DNA from: Deltaproteobacteria bacterium
GTDB lineage: Bacteria > Myxococcota_A > UBA796 > UBA2385
DNA: 64,000 bases
Direction of reading: 5' to 3'
NCBI GenBank assembly: GCA_016792625.1
Contig: JAEUKK010000116.1
Location: forward strand, 124,001-188,000
Below are positions 1-9,369 of the stretch, in pieces. How positions within the stretch are numbered: the stretch's first letter is position 1; every line of letters begins with the position of its first letter. The notes under the pieces were generated by a model that made no database searches, was not told the origin of the DNA, and saw only the letters and a program-made list of their open reading frames with translations. Made by a program: the position numbers and the translations under genes.

Positions 1-3000
1 CCAGCGCGCGCAGGTGGTCGCGCTCCTGGCTGAGCTTGCGGCTGTGCCACTGGGGCCCATCGTCGAGGATGGCGGCGAGGTAGCGGGCCGGGTCCTCGGG
101 GTGCACGACCGCCAGCGGCAGGCGCAGCCCGGCCACGCCCACCTCGGCGTGCACGGTCCAGCCGGCGGCGCTGAGGCCCTGGGCCAGCGCGGCGCGCAGG
201 CCGCCCCGGGGGGCGCTGACCGGGGGCCGCCCGTCGAGCGCCGCGCTGCCGCGGGCGGCGAAGTCGAGGAAGGCCCGCAGGTCGAGCACGCCGCGGGCGG
301 TGGTGCGGCTCGGGTCGATCTGCTCGGCCCGCAGGGTCGAGACGACGTAGAGCCGCTCTTTGGCCCGGGTGATCGCCACGTTGAGCCGGCGCTCGCCGCC
401 GCGGCGGTTCAGCGGGCCGAAGTTCATCCCCACCTTGCCCTCGGCGTCGGCCGCGTAGCCGATGGAGAAGATCATCACGTCCCGCTCATCGCCCTGGACG
501 TTCTCGAGGTTCTTGATGAAGGCCCCCTCCTCGACCCCCTCGGCGAAGGCCGCGTCCAGCGAGGGGTCTTCGGCGCGGGCGGCGTCGACCAGGTCCTCGA
601 CGAGGCGCTGCTGGGGCTGCGAGAAGGTGACCACGCCCACACTTTTGTGGGGGCGCTCGGCCAGCACCGCGCGCAGGATGGCCACCGCGCGCTCGGCCTC
701 GGCCCGGTTGGTGCGCGCGCCGCCGCGGTCGTAGACGCCCTCAGGCACGGGGATGAGGTGCAGGCCCGGGCTGCGGGGCAGGGCCTCGGCGCTCGCGCCC
801 GCGGTCGCCGCCGGGGGCACCGGCGCGGGGAAGGTGACCAGCCGGGCATCGTAGTAGCGCTGGTTCGAGAACGCGATCAGCGCCTCGTGGCGGCTGCGGT
901 AGTGCCAGCGCAGGTCCAGCGCGGGCAGGCCGGCGCCGCGGGCCTCGGCGAGGATGCTCTCGGTGTCGACGAGGTCATCGTCCTCCACCGCCTCGTCCTC
1001 GCCCTCGGCCCGACCAAAGAAGGTGGTCGGCGGCAGCTGGCGGCTGTCGCCCACGACCACGACCTGCTGGCCGCGGGCGATGGCGCCGATCGCGTCCCAG
1101 GGCGGGATCTGCGAGGCCTCGTCGAAGACCACCACGTCAAAACGGGGCAGGCTGGGGTCGAGGTACTGGGCCACGCTCAGCGGGCTCATCAGCACGCAGG
1201 GCTTGAGGCGCAGCAGGGTGCCCCGGGCCTCGCGCACCAGGCGGCGGATGGCCATGTGGTTCTTCTGCAGGCTGAACTGGCGCCGCAGCAAGGCCATCTG
1301 GTCGCCGGGCGCGTCGATGGCCGGCGCAGAGGCGGCGAGGCGGGCGGCCAAGCGGTCGCGGTTGGCCCGCAGCAGCCCGCGCTCGGCGGCCCGGTAGGCG
1401 CCCACCGCCGCCGCCTGGCCCTCGGGCTGCAGCGCGGTCAGCAGGGCGCAGTCCGCCGAGGCCTCGCGCCACGCGGCCTCCAGCGCGGCCTTCTCGACCA
1501 GGGGGGCCAGCGGCGGGCGGGCGTCGGGCGCCGCCGCGCACCAGGGCTCGAGCGCCGGGCCCATGCCGAGCGCCAGCGCGGCCCCGCGGGCCTGCTGCAG
1601 CAGCGACCAGGGCCGCAGCGCGGGCAGGCCCGCCCGCAGCCGGCGCAGGGCGGCGGCGCGGCCGGGGTGCGCGCCCGGCCCAAAGAGCAGGGCCTCGTCG
1701 AGCTGCAGGGCGGCGGCGGCGGCGGCACGCGCGGATTGCAAGCCCGAGAGCGCGCTGGCCAGGGTGATCATCGCCTGGCCGGTCGGGCTGTCGGGCCGCA
1801 GACCGCCCGCGCCCGGGGCGGCCAAGGCGGCCAAGGTGTCGGCGGCGGCGCCCAGGGGCGCGCCCAAGGCGGCCTCCAGCGCGCGGGCCCGCGGGGGTAG
1901 GCCCTCGGCCCAGGTCGCGGCGGCCTGCAGCGCGGCCGGATCGGTCTCGGCCCCCCTCCAGAGCGCGCCGAGCTGGGCCACCCGGGTGGCCTGGGCGGCG
2001 GCGAGCTGGGCGTCGAGCTGCTGGCGCTCCAAGGCGGCGTCCAAGGGCGCGAGCAGGGCCTTGGACGAGGGGAGCGGGCCGCGGGCGTGCTTGGACAGCA
2101 GGCTGCGGGTGCCCCAGAGCATGAGGAAGGCGAACAAGAAGAAGGCGTCGGCCCACGACGCGATGTGGGCGCGGAGCTGCGCGAGGTTGAGCCCCAGCAC
2201 CGTGTCTTGGAAGGTCGACCCCATGCGGCGGGCCGCGTCGGCGCGGGCGGAGACCGGGGCCAGCGCCGCGTCGACCTCGGCGCGCAGGGCCTCGGGGCGC
2301 AGGCCGCCCGCCGGTCCGCGCAGCAGGGCGGAGAGGGTCACCGCCGGCAGGCCGGGGCTCTCGTAGAGGGCGGCGGTCAGCTCGAGCAGGGCGGCGCTCA
2401 GCGCGGGATCATCGGCGGCGGCGGGCGGGGGCGCGGCGCCCAGGGCCTGGCGGGCGGCCGCGGCGAGGGCGGCGGAGTGGGCCTCGTCGGCGGCGATGAG
2501 GGCGACCATGGCCGCATCGGCCTCGGCGGCCCGCTTCGGGCTCCACGGGACCGGCCCGACCGCGCGCAGGGGGTGGGCGGCGAGCGGCCCGGCGGCGGCC
2601 AGCGGGGCGGCGGCGCGCTCGAGCCCGTCGGCGGCCTCGGCCCAGGCGGCGAGGTCCACCGCCGCGGGCGCGGGGATGGCCGGGGCCTGCACCTCGGCCA
2701 GCGGAATCAGCCGGTCGAGCACACCCTGCACCGGCAGACCGACCAGGGTCGGGGCGGCGAGCTCGGCGGCCAGCGCGGCGAGCTTGGCCCGCTGGGCCTG
2801 CAGGGCGGCGCGCTGGGCCTCGTCGGCCGGGGCGGCGGGCGCGGGGGCGAAGGCGGCTTTGAGCTGGTCGAGCACCGCCTTCTTGTTGGCCTTGTTGCTG
2901 TGCAGCTCGAGCACGGCCCGCTCGAGGCCGGCCTCTTTGAGCCGCTTGTGCACCACGTCGAGCGCCGCCTTCTTCTCCGAGACAAAGAGCACGGTGCGGC

Positions 3001-5161
3001 CGAGGCCGAGCAGGTGCGCGATGAGGTTGGTGATGGTCTGTGACTTGCCCGTGCCCGGCGGCCCCTCGAGCACAAAGCTGCTGCCCGCCTCGGCGGCGAG
3101 GATGGCCTGCAGCTGGCTCGGGTCGGCCTCGCGCACCACCAGCGGGGCCCCGGCGGGGTGCAGGGCCTCGATCTGCTCAGGGTCGACCGGCGGCGCCGCC
3201 CAGGGCCAAGCCCCCTTGCCGCCGCTCAAGATGTGCTGCACCACAGGGTTCTGGGCGAGGGCCTCGCGGCGCTCCTGCAGGTCCATCCACATCAGCAGCT
3301 TCGAGAACGAGAAGCGCGAGAGCCAGACCTCCTCGGTCAGCTCCCAGCCGCGCAGCCCCTCGACCTTGGCCCGCAGGGCGCCAAAGAGCGCAGGCACGTC
3401 GACCCCGCCGCCGTCCACGGGCAGGGCCTCGAGATCGCCGCAGCTGAGGCCAAAGCCCTGCTCCAAGAAGCGCAGCAGGGTGAGGTTGATCCGCGGCTCC
3501 TCCTCGCGCACCCGCAGCGAGAAGCGGGCCGCCGCGCCCGTCCCGCTGCGCAGCAGCTCGGCGGGCAGCAGCAGCACCGGCGCCCGGCGCGCGCGCTCCT
3601 CGCCCTCGGCCCGCCAGCGCAGGGCGCCCAGCGCCACGTAGAGGTGGCCGGCGCCGGTCTCCTGCACCGCGGTGCGCTCTTCGCGGAACATCTCGAGCAG
3701 CCGCGCGCGGTGCTCGGCCTCGGTGAGCGCGCTGTGCACAAAGCCGACCCGCAGCTGGTTGCGCAGGGCCTCGGTGGTGGTGGCCGCCGCGGGCAGGCGC
3801 CCGGCCTCGACGGCGGCGGCGGCCTCTTCGGCGCGCAGGGCGGCGGGGCGCTCGAGCAGGCGCAGCTCGCCGCCGCCGGCCAGCAGGTCCTCCAGCCCGG
3901 CCGGGTCGGGGCAGAGCAGGGGCACCGCGGCTTTGCCGTCCTTGAAGCTGAGCAGGCGGTTGCGGGTGCTCAGATCGAGCAGCTGGTCGGCCCAGCGGCG
4001 CACCCGGTCGCGGGCGGCGGGCTCGGGGCTGCGGGCCCCGGTGGTCGGCGCAGCGGCCGCGGCGAGGTGCGCGGGGAGGGGCGGCGGCGCGGCCTCTTCG
4101 CGCAGCGGCCAGGGCAGGGGGAGCAGGCCGGCGCGGCGGCCGGCGGCGAGGTCCAGCGCGCAGCGGAGCGCGGGGCGGCCGGGCTGGAGCGCGTCGCGGC
4201 CCAGGGCCGCGGCCTGCTCGAGGGCCTGACCGGCGAAGACGGCGTTGAGATCGAGGATGAGCAGCTCACCTTGGTCGGCCCGGGTGCGCAGGGCGGCGGG
4301 GTCGTCCTGCAGCGGGGCCGGCTGCGGGCGCGGCTCGAGCCAGCAGCCCAGCCGCGGCCCGTCGGCGAAGAGCACGAGCTGGGCGTCAACCCCGGCGCGC
4401 TCCAGCGCGGCGGCGGCCTGCACCGCCCGCTCGAGCGGTGACCAGGCGCCGGCCTCGAGCAGGGCGGGCAGGGGGCGGACGGGCTGGCCCTCCTCCCACC
4501 AGCGGGGCGGGGCCGGGTCGAGGCGCAGGGGCGCGCCGGCGGCGCTGCGCAGGCCGGTGAGGTGGGCGAGGGCGGCGCCGAGGCGCTGGCGCTGGCCGGC
4601 GGCGGTCTGGGGCCCCGGCGGGGGCGGCGCGCCGAGGCCGTCGAGCAGGGGGAGCTGGGGCTGCACAAAAGAGAGGAGGAGCTCGGGCGGGGCGGCGGCG
4701 CCCGCCCAGTGGGTCGGGGGCAGGGCGCGGAGGGGCCAGGAGGCCTCCCACAGCGCGCCTTCGCCGTCGGGCGCGGGGATGCGGGCCCGCAGGCGCGCCG
4801 GGGTCGGGCCCTCGAGCGCGCGCAGGGCGTCGAGGCGGGCGCCGCAGGCGATCGGCGGCAGGGCGCGCTGATCCCCCGGCTCGAGCGCGGGCAGGGGAAC
4901 CGCTTGGCCGGGCAGGAGCGGGGGCTCGGTCCACAGCTCCAGGGTCAGCGCGGGCAGCGGGGCCGGGCCGGGGTTCTGCAGGAGCAGCTCAGACAGCAGC
5001 GGCAGGCCGTGCACCGCGGCCTCCCAGCTCAGGGTCGGGCGGACATCCGCCTGGAGCGTGGGGCGCGGGGCCTCGGTGGGGCGGGCCTCGGTGGGGCGGG
5101 CTTCGGCGGCGCGGGCTTCGTTGGCGCGGGCTTCGGCGGCGCGGGCTTCGTTGGCGGACAT
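1..5161 (-). CDS. DUF4011-type superfamily 1 DNA/RNA helicase with C-terminal MTES_1575/Vsr-like nuclease domain (3' end outside window)
   Basis: About 1,720 residues are visible and the C terminus runs off the left edge. Start ATG at 5161 has an AGGAG ribosome site six bases upstream. Residues 1-35 are a pentapeptide EARxx repeat, followed by about 350 residues I cannot assign. A DUF4011-like signature (LLDLSTRNRLLSF) lies near 393-405. The helicase core has Walker A GPPGTGKS at 700-707, Walker B-like DEAS at 1347-1350, a GDSRQLPPTTF motif just after, NVQGDERD near 1555 and NVAITRAKER near 1597, i.e. AAA_11/AAA_12 motifs. From about 1660 the sequence looks like the MTES_1575 restriction-endonuclease fold, but the usual IDLAV aspartate is proline (LPLAV) and IECDG is ILDDG. 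The order DUF4011-helicase-nuclease resembles single-protein antiphage helicases of the 'hhe' kind as I recall them. A defence role is inferred; the helicase family call is firm. Confidence 0.9.
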   Translation of the reverse strand, partial: MSANEARAAEARANEARAAEARPTEARPTEAPRPTLQADVRPTLSWEAAVHGLPLLSELLLQNPGPAPLPALTLELWTEPPLLPGQAVPLPALEPGDQRALPPIACGARLDALRALEGPTPARLRARIPAPDGEGALWEASWPLRALPPTHWAGAAAPPELLLSFVQPQLPLLDGLGAPPPPGPQTAAGQRQRLGAALAHLTGLRSAAGAPLRLDPAPPRWWEEGQPVRPLPALLEAGAWSPLERAVQAAAALERAGVDAQLVLFADGPRLGCWLEPRPQPAPLQDDPAALRTRADQGELLILDLNAVFAGQALEQAAALGRDALQPGRPALRCALDLAAGRRAGLLPLPWPLREEAAPPPLPAHLAAAAAPTTGARSPEPAARDRVRRWADQLLDLSTRNRLLSFKDGKAAVPLLCPDPAGLEDLLAGGGELRLLERPAALRAEEAAAAVEAGRLPAAATTTEALRNQLRVGFVHSALTEAEHRARLLEMFREERTAVQETGAGHLYVALGALRWRAEGEERARRAPVLLLPAELLRSGTGAAARFSLRVREEEPRINLTLLRFLEQGFGLSCGDLEALPVDGGGVDVPALFGALRAKVEGLRGWELTEEVWLSRFSFSKLLMWMDLQERREALAQNPVVQHILSGGKGAWPWAAPPVDPEQIEALHPAGAPLVVREADPSQLQAILAAEAGSSFVLEGPPGTGKSQTITNLIAHLLGLGRTVLFVSEKKAALDVVHKRLKEAGLERAVLELHSNKANKKAVLDQLKAAFAPAPAAPADEAQRAALQAQRAKLAALAAELAAPTLVGLPVQGVLDRLIPLAEVQAPAIPAPAAVDLAAWAEAADGLERAAAPLAAAGPLAAHPLRAVGPVPWSPKRAAEADAAMVALIAADEAHSAALAAAARQALGAAPPPAAADDPALSAALLELTAALYESPGLPAVTLSALLRGPAGGLRPEALRAEVDAALAPVSARADAARRMGSTFQDTVLGLNLAQLRAHIASWADAFFLFAFLMLWGTRSLLSKHARGPLPSSKALLAPLDAALERQQLDAQLAAAQATRVAQLGALWRGAETDPAALQAAATWAEGLPPRARALEAALGAPLGAAADTLAALAAPGAGGLRPDSPTGQAMITLASALSGLQSARAAAAAALQLDEALLFGPGAHPGRAAALRRLRAGLPALRPWSLLQQARGAALALGMGPALEPWCAAAPDARPPLAPLVEKAALEAAWREASADCALLTALQPEGQAAAVGAYRAAERGLLRANRDRLAARLAASAPAIDAPGDQMALLRRQFSLQKNHMAIRRLVREARGTLLRLKPCVLMSPLSVAQYLDPSLPRFDVVVFDEASQIPPWDAIGAIARGQQVVVVGDSRQLPPTTFFGRAEGEDEAVEDDDLVDTESILAEARGAGLPALDLRWHYRSRHEALIAFSNQRYYDARLVTFPAPVPPAATAGASAEALPRSPGLHLIPVPEGVYDRGGARTNRAEAERAVAILRAVLAERPHKSVGVVTFSQPQQRLVEDLVDAARAEDPSLDAAFAEGVEEGAFIKNLENVQGDERDVMIFSIGYAADAEGKVGMNFGPLNRRGGERRLNVAITRAKERLYVVSTLRAEQIDPSRTTARGVLDLRAFLDFAARGSAALDGRPPVSAPRGGLRAALAQGLSAAGWTVHAEVGVAGLRLPLAVVHPEDPARYLAAILDDGPQWHSRKLSQERDHLRAL
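5070..5159. repeat. Six tandem 15-bp repeats encoding a pentapeptide EARxx repeat
   Basis: Six head-to-tail copies of a 15-bp unit (GCTTCGKYGGCGCGG or the variant GCCTCGGTGGGGCGG). They begin at 5070, 5085, 5100, 5115, 5130 and 5145. On the minus strand they encode the extreme N terminus of the helicase as repeated EAR(A/P)(A/T/N) pentapeptides. The unit length is a multiple of three, so copy-number change would keep the frame. Confidence 0.9.
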
Positions 5162-5525
5162 GGGCGGCTCCTGCGGCCGCCTCCGCTCCGCGGCGGCGCG
5201 GGCAACGCGGCGCCGGAGTATCGCCGCGGTCGGGGAGGACGCACCGCGCCGCGCACGGTGGCGTTGGGATAAGGTCGGCCTGCCCGGTGGGGGCCGCCGT
5301 CGGCGCGGCTCCCGTGCGCGGGCCGCCGGTGAACGTTCACGGCCCCGTCGCCACCTTGTGATCCTCCGGGCCGGCCTCCGCGCCCTGCGCCACCGGCGCG
5401 GGCCGGGCCCCTCCCCCTGCGGTCTCCGCTCCTCCGCGTCCTTCGCCCTCCTCCGCCTTCTCTCCACGCGCCAGGGTGCTGTCGCCACCGGCTGCGCCCC
5501 GTCCATCCACCTGGAGTCTTCCCCG
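5162..5525. other. 364-bp divergent intergenic region between helicase and M16 peptidase genes
   Basis: No coding region on either strand that I can support. It should hold promoters for both divergent genes. A GGGATAAGG element near 5266-5274 reads as a possible plus-strand -10 box. A perfect 12-bp palindrome lies at 5329-5340. From about 5400 to 5500 the plus strand is strikingly pyrimidine-rich, which would give a C/U-rich leader if transcription starts upstream of it. A GGAG at 5513-5516 serves the M16 start. Confidence 0.6.
5329..5340. promoter_or_regulatory. Perfect 12-bp palindrome GTGAACGTTCAC, candidate operator
   Basis: The symmetric sequence GTGAACGTTCAC sits in the divergent spacer, 185 bp before the M16 start and 168 bp before the helicase start. 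Its size and symmetry suit a TetR- or LacI-type dimer site. No regulator gene is adjacent, so the assignment is tentative. Confidence 0.3.
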
Positions 5526-8500
5526 ATGATGCTGCCCCTCTTGACCGCGCTCTCGCTCCTGCCCGGCGTGGCTGACGCCGCGTCCCCGCCCAAGACGGAG
5601 TATTCGCTGCGTTTGGCGAACTACTCGATCCAGACCGAGGACTACCGCTTCCCCAGCGGCCTGCGCATCCTCTTCCAAGAGGACCACACCCAGCCCATCG
5701 TCTCGGTCACCAACTGGTTCGACCGCGGCAGCATCTACGACGGCGTCGGCGTGAACGGGAAGAGCGTCGAGGGCATCGCGCACGCGGTCGAGCACCTCGC
5801 CTTCCGCGCCCGCCACGGTGACCTGCCCAAGAACTGGGACGTCATCAACCAGCTCGGCGGCGTGCTCAACGCGTCCACCAGCACCGACTGGACCAACTAC
5901 ATGACGGTCGCCCCGGTCGACGCGACCATCCCGCTCATGCGCATCGAGGCCATGCGCATGGTCGACGGCGTCGCCGGCGTGACCCAAGAAGACGTGGACT
6001 CCGAGAAGTTCATCGTCCGCAACGAGCTGCGCATGGGCTACGAGATGGGCAGCAACGGCTCGCCCGAGATCCGGACGGCCCTGCTCCACCTGCCCAAGCT
6101 GCTGTACCCGGCCGATCACCCCTACCGGAACTCGACGATCGGCAGCCACGACACGATCATGAACATCTCGCTGGCTGACGTCCAGCGGTTCGTGCGCGAG
6201 AACTACCGGCCCGAGTACTCCACCATCGCCGTCGTCGGCGACCTGGACCTCAGCAAGGGCCAGGGCATGCGCATGATCTTCGAGGCCTTCGCCGACCACG
6301 AAGAGCTGCTGATGGCCCCCGAGGACGCCGAGGCCTACAAGAAGCTGACCGACCCGGCCGCGCGCAACAAGTTCATGAACGACTGGATGCCGAAGCTCGA
6401 GGCGCACCTGCGCAAGACCTTCGAAGAGCCGGCCAAGCCCCGCACCGCCTGTGACGCCCGCCCCGAGCCGCCGCCCCGCCAGTCGGCCGACATCATGAAG
6501 ATCCAGGGCATGGTCGAGAAGCCGACCGCCATCGTCGCGTGGAGCCTGCCCGGTGGCTACTGCGCCGACGACCCGGTGGCCAACGTCGCGGCCAACCTGC
6601 TGACCAACTACGTCGGCCGCACCCTCGACTCGGACTACGACCCGCTCAGCCAAGAGTCCGCCATCGAAGACTTCGGCTGCTTCGCCATGCAGGACCGCAT
6701 CAACTCGGCGCTGGTGTGCATGGTGGTGCAGGGTGCGCTGAGCTCCGACACCCCCGAGCGCCTGGTCGAGAAGGTGGGCGACGCGCTCTACCTGCAGTGG
6801 AACCCGATCGACCCGGTCTGGAAGCCCTTCTACGACCAGAGCCAGACCTTCTCGCGCCTCTACGGCATGAGCAGCCTGCTCGGCCAGACCGACAACGTGG
6901 CCAGCCTCTACGGCCGGTCCTTCTTCGTCGCCCAGCACGCGCACTACACCGGCAGCGCCGCGTTCTTCTCCGACAACATCAGCCAGACCAACAAGGTGGA
7001 CTTCGAGGACGCCCGCGCGCTCGCCAAGAAGTACATCACCCGCGACCGCATGGTCGGCCTGGTCATCACCCCGATGGACGAAGAGGAGCGCGAGCGCCTC
7101 GAGGCCTCGGCGTCTGAGGCCGACTCCAAGGCCGACAGCTCGGGCCAGCACCGCGCCAAAGATGACAAGGCCCGCCAGCTCTTCGACACCAACAAGCTGA
7201 CGCCTGAGGCCATCAAGCGGGTGACGGTGGTGCCGCCGGTCGACAAGGCCAAGCGGTTGGTGCTCGACAACGGCCTTGAGGTGGTCATCCTCAAGCATGG
7301 CGAGGCGCCGCTGGTCAAGGTCGGCTTGGAGGTCGACGGCTCGGGCGCGACCGCTCCCCAGCCGGGCCTCGACGCGCTGGCCGAGCGCGTCTACAACACC
7401 GCCACCCAGAGCAACCAGAACCCGACCGAGAACCCGCTGGCCGTGGCCGGTCAGGTCTACCGCGACGGCAACATGGTCTACGCCAGCGGCAGCAGCGGCA
7501 ACCTCGACGCGCTGCTGCACAAGGTGCGTTGGAACGTCGAAGAGTACGACTGGTTCATGGCCGAGAAGGGCGGCGCCCTGCGCTCGTGGACCAACGGCGT
7601 CAAGAAGGACGGCCGCAAGCCCGAGACCTGGGCCGGTCGCATCCGCATGGAGCGCCTCTTCCCCGAGCACCCCTACGGCAAGTGGATGACCCCGGCCGAC
7701 TACGCCGCGCTGGAGGGGGTGGGCCAGTCCGAGCTCGCCGCGTGGGTGTACAAGAAGTGGCAGCCGGCGAACGCCCGCCTCGTGATCGTCGGCAACGTCG
7801 ATCAGGACGAGGCCGAGAAGCTGGTGAAGGAGTACTTCGCCGAGTGGAAGCCCAAGGATGGCGTGCAGGTCGGGCAGATCGCCCCCCCGGCCGCGCCGAC
7901 CAAGCAGCCTGACCGCACCGTGCTGCTCTTCGACAAGCCGATCGGCACGCAGAGCAAGGTCCAGCTCTCCTGCCAGCTCAAGTTCGACGGCCCCCAGCAC
8001 GAGGCCCGGACCCAGGTGCTCGGCGAGATCTTGACCTTCCTCGCCTTCGAGAAGCTGCGCGAAGAGAAGGGCCTGACCTACGGCGCCTACGCCTTCCCCC
8101 GCCGCTACTGGGGTGACACCACCGAGCTCATCATCAGCTCGGTCATCCAGAACAGCGGCGCGGGCTTCGGCGTCGAGACCATGCTCAAGCTCGTCGAAGA
8201 TGGCGCCGCTGGGCGCTTTGACGACGGCCTCATCCGCACCAACCAGTGGAACGTCGGCCGCACCAGCGTGACCAACCTCCAGTCGGGTGACCAGATGTTG
8301 TCGGCTCTGCTCGCGCCTGGCCGCGGCAAGCTCGACTACTACAAGAACTACCCCGACTACCTGGGCGGCGTGGACAAGGCCGGCATCCAGGACGCGCTCA
8401 GCCGCTGCGCGGGCCACGAGGTGGTCACCGTGGTCGGCCCCGTCGCCCAGGTCAAGCCCCAGCTCGACAAGGCCAACATCAAGTACGAGGTCATCGACTG

Positions 8501-8624
8501 GGAGCCCCGTCAGCGCGCCCTGCTCACCAAAAAAGAGCTGAAGGCCTGGGACAAGGCCAAGGCCAAGGACGCCGAGAAGAAGGCCGCCGCAGCCTCCGCT
8601 CCGGCCGCGCCCTCGGTGCGCTGA
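5526..8624 (+). CDS. Secreted two-halved M16 (pitrilysin-type) zinc metallopeptidase
   Basis: 1,032 residues. Start ATG 5526 follows GGAG at 5513-5516 and opens with a Sec signal peptide ending about residue 19 (ALSLLPGVADAA), so it acts in the periplasm or outside. The N-terminal half carries the inverted zinc motif HAVEH at 86-90, with the third ligand expected at Glu160 or Glu167 in EKFIVRNELR. A second M16 half starts near residue 575 (RLVLDNGLEVVILKHG) and lacks HxxEH, as usual for the inactive partner half of bacterial M16 proteins. The C terminus is Lys/Ala-rich. Proteins of this type degrade peptides inside a clam-shell cavity. The gene stands alone, divergent from the helicase and convergent with the next gene, with a hairpin terminator just after it. 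Confidence 0.93.
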   Translation: MMLPLLTALSLLPGVADAASPPKTEYSLRLANYSIQTEDYRFPSGLRILFQEDHTQPIVSVTNWFDRGSIYDGVGVNGKSVEGIAHAVEHLAFRARHGDLPKNWDVINQLGGVLNASTSTDWTNYMTVAPVDATIPLMRIEAMRMVDGVAGVTQEDVDSEKFIVRNELRMGYEMGSNGSPEIRTALLHLPKLLYPADHPYRNSTIGSHDTIMNISLADVQRFVRENYRPEYSTIAVVGDLDLSKGQGMRMIFEAFADHEELLMAPEDAEAYKKLTDPAARNKFMNDWMPKLEAHLRKTFEEPAKPRTACDARPEPPPRQSADIMKIQGMVEKPTAIVAWSLPGGYCADDPVANVAANLLTNYVGRTLDSDYDPLSQESAIEDFGCFAMQDRINSALVCMVVQGALSSDTPERLVEKVGDALYLQWNPIDPVWKPFYDQSQTFSRLYGMSSLLGQTDNVASLYGRSFFVAQHAHYTGSAAFFSDNISQTNKVDFEDARALAKKYITRDRMVGLVITPMDEEERERLEASASEADSKADSSGQHRAKDDKARQLFDTNKLTPEAIKRVTVVPPVDKAKRLVLDNGLEVVILKHGEAPLVKVGLEVDGSGATAPQPGLDALAERVYNTATQSNQNPTENPLAVAGQVYRDGNMVYASGSSGNLDALLHKVRWNVEEYDWFMAEKGGALRSWTNGVKKDGRKPETWAGRIRMERLFPEHPYGKWMTPADYAALEGVGQSELAAWVYKKWQPANARLVIVGNVDQDEAEKLVKEYFAEWKPKDGVQVGQIAPPAAPTKQPDRTVLLFDKPIGTQSKVQLSCQLKFDGPQHEARTQVLGEILTFLAFEKLREEKGLTYGAYAFPRRYWGDTTELIISSVIQNSGAGFGVETMLKLVEDGAAGRFDDGLIRTNQWNVGRTSVTNLQSGDQMLSALLAPGRGKLDYYKNYPDYLGGVDKAGIQDALSRCAGHEVVTVVGPVAQVKPQLDKANIKYEVIDWEPRQRALLTKKELKAWDKAKAKDAEKKAAAASAPAAPSVR

Positions 8625-8651
8625 ACCTCCGCGCTGAGCCAAGTCCCTCCA

Positions 8652-8678
8652 CCCTCCCCCGGCCCGCGCGGGGGAGGG
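8652..8678. terminator. Hairpin between convergent genes, probable bidirectional terminator
   Basis: Perfect 10-bp stem CCCTCCCCCG / CGGGGGAGGG with a 7-nt loop, 28 bp after the M16 stop. A TTTT run follows at 8710-8713, about 32 nt further on, so it is not a classic U-tail. It lies between the ends of the plus-strand M16 gene and the minus-strand gene at 8726. Confidence 0.6.
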
Positions 8679-8725
8679 CGCCGGCCCGCCCCGCGCGGGC
8701 CGCGCGTCGTTTTGGGGCAGCGCGC

Positions 8726-9292
8726 TCAGCGACCGAGCAGGGCCTGCTGCACCGGGAGCGGGCCGGCGAGCCCGGCCACCTTCGCCTCGAGCGCCGGGTC
8801 GCGGGCCCAGGCGCCGGCGGCCTCACGCCAGACCACCGTGCGGAAGCTGCCCGTCGCGGGCTCGCCCACCAGCGGCGGCAGCGCCTTGCCGCCGGGGCGG
8901 GCCAGGGCCGAGGCGGGTCGGCGCTCGCTGCGGTCCTCGAACATGACCACCAGCTCGTAGATCTGGTCGCCATCCACGTCGAGGGAGAGGGCCGGCCCGG
9001 CCCGCCAAGGCGGCGGATCGAGGGCCAGGGGCAGCTCGGAGGGGCCCCCGTCGGCCCGCAGCAGGCGGGCCCCCCAGGCGCCGCCGGCCCGCTCGGTGAC
9101 CACCAAGGTGGCCGCGTCGGCGCTGCCCATGCGGCCGGCCGCCGGCGTGCGGGCGAGCACCTCAGCCGCGGCGAGGGCCGGGCGCACCACTTCGGCGGAC
9201 TCGGCGTCGCTGAGCAGCCGGAGGGGCGCGGCCTGGGGTGCGGGCGCAGCGCCGCAGGCGAGGGCCAGCAGCAGCAGGGGGAGGGGTGCCAT
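8726..9292 (-). CDS. Small secreted protein with an FG-GAP/VCBS-like calcium-type motif
   Basis: 188 residues. Start ATG 9292 has GAGG a few bases upstream. The N terminus (PLPLLLLALACGAAP) is a signal peptide. Cys13 could be a lipid anchor, but ALAC is a poor lipobox, so periplasmic or lipoprotein are both open. The middle contains LDVDGDQIYELVVMFED, the DxDGDxxxE pattern of FG-GAP/VCBS repeats, which often bind calcium. The rest resembles nothing I recognise. Such proteins in myxobacteria report numerical-looking surface repeats, but one repeat alone does not give a function. The gene is single and divergent from the FHA gene across 77 bp. A GATAGG element on the minus strand at 9327-9322 may be its -10 box. 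Confidence 0.72.
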   Translation of the reverse strand: MAPLPLLLLALACGAAPAPQAAPLRLLSDAESAEVVRPALAAAEVLARTPAAGRMGSADAATLVVTERAGGAWGARLLRADGGPSELPLALDPPPWRAGPALSLDVDGDQIYELVVMFEDRSERRPASALARPGGKALPPLVGEPATGSFRTVVWREAAGAWARDPALEAKVAGLAGPLPVQQALLGR

Positions 9293-9369
9293 GGATGACC
9301 TCGGGGGCGTCGCTTGCAGCGCCTATCGCGTGGCTGGCCCGGGCCGGAAGTCAACGGTAAGCGACGGTC

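Noticed and set aside
14..1900. Long plus-strand open frame (628 codons)
   Set aside because: It is antisense to the helicase, whose motifs (DEAS, GDSRQLPP, ITRAKE) are clear on the minus strand; its translation is a Gly/Arg/Ala-rich shadow typical of high-GC DNA.
5337..8642. Long minus-strand open frame across the M16 gene (1,101 codons)
   Set aside because: Pure shadow: the opposite strand carries a signal peptide, zinc motif and both M16 halves.
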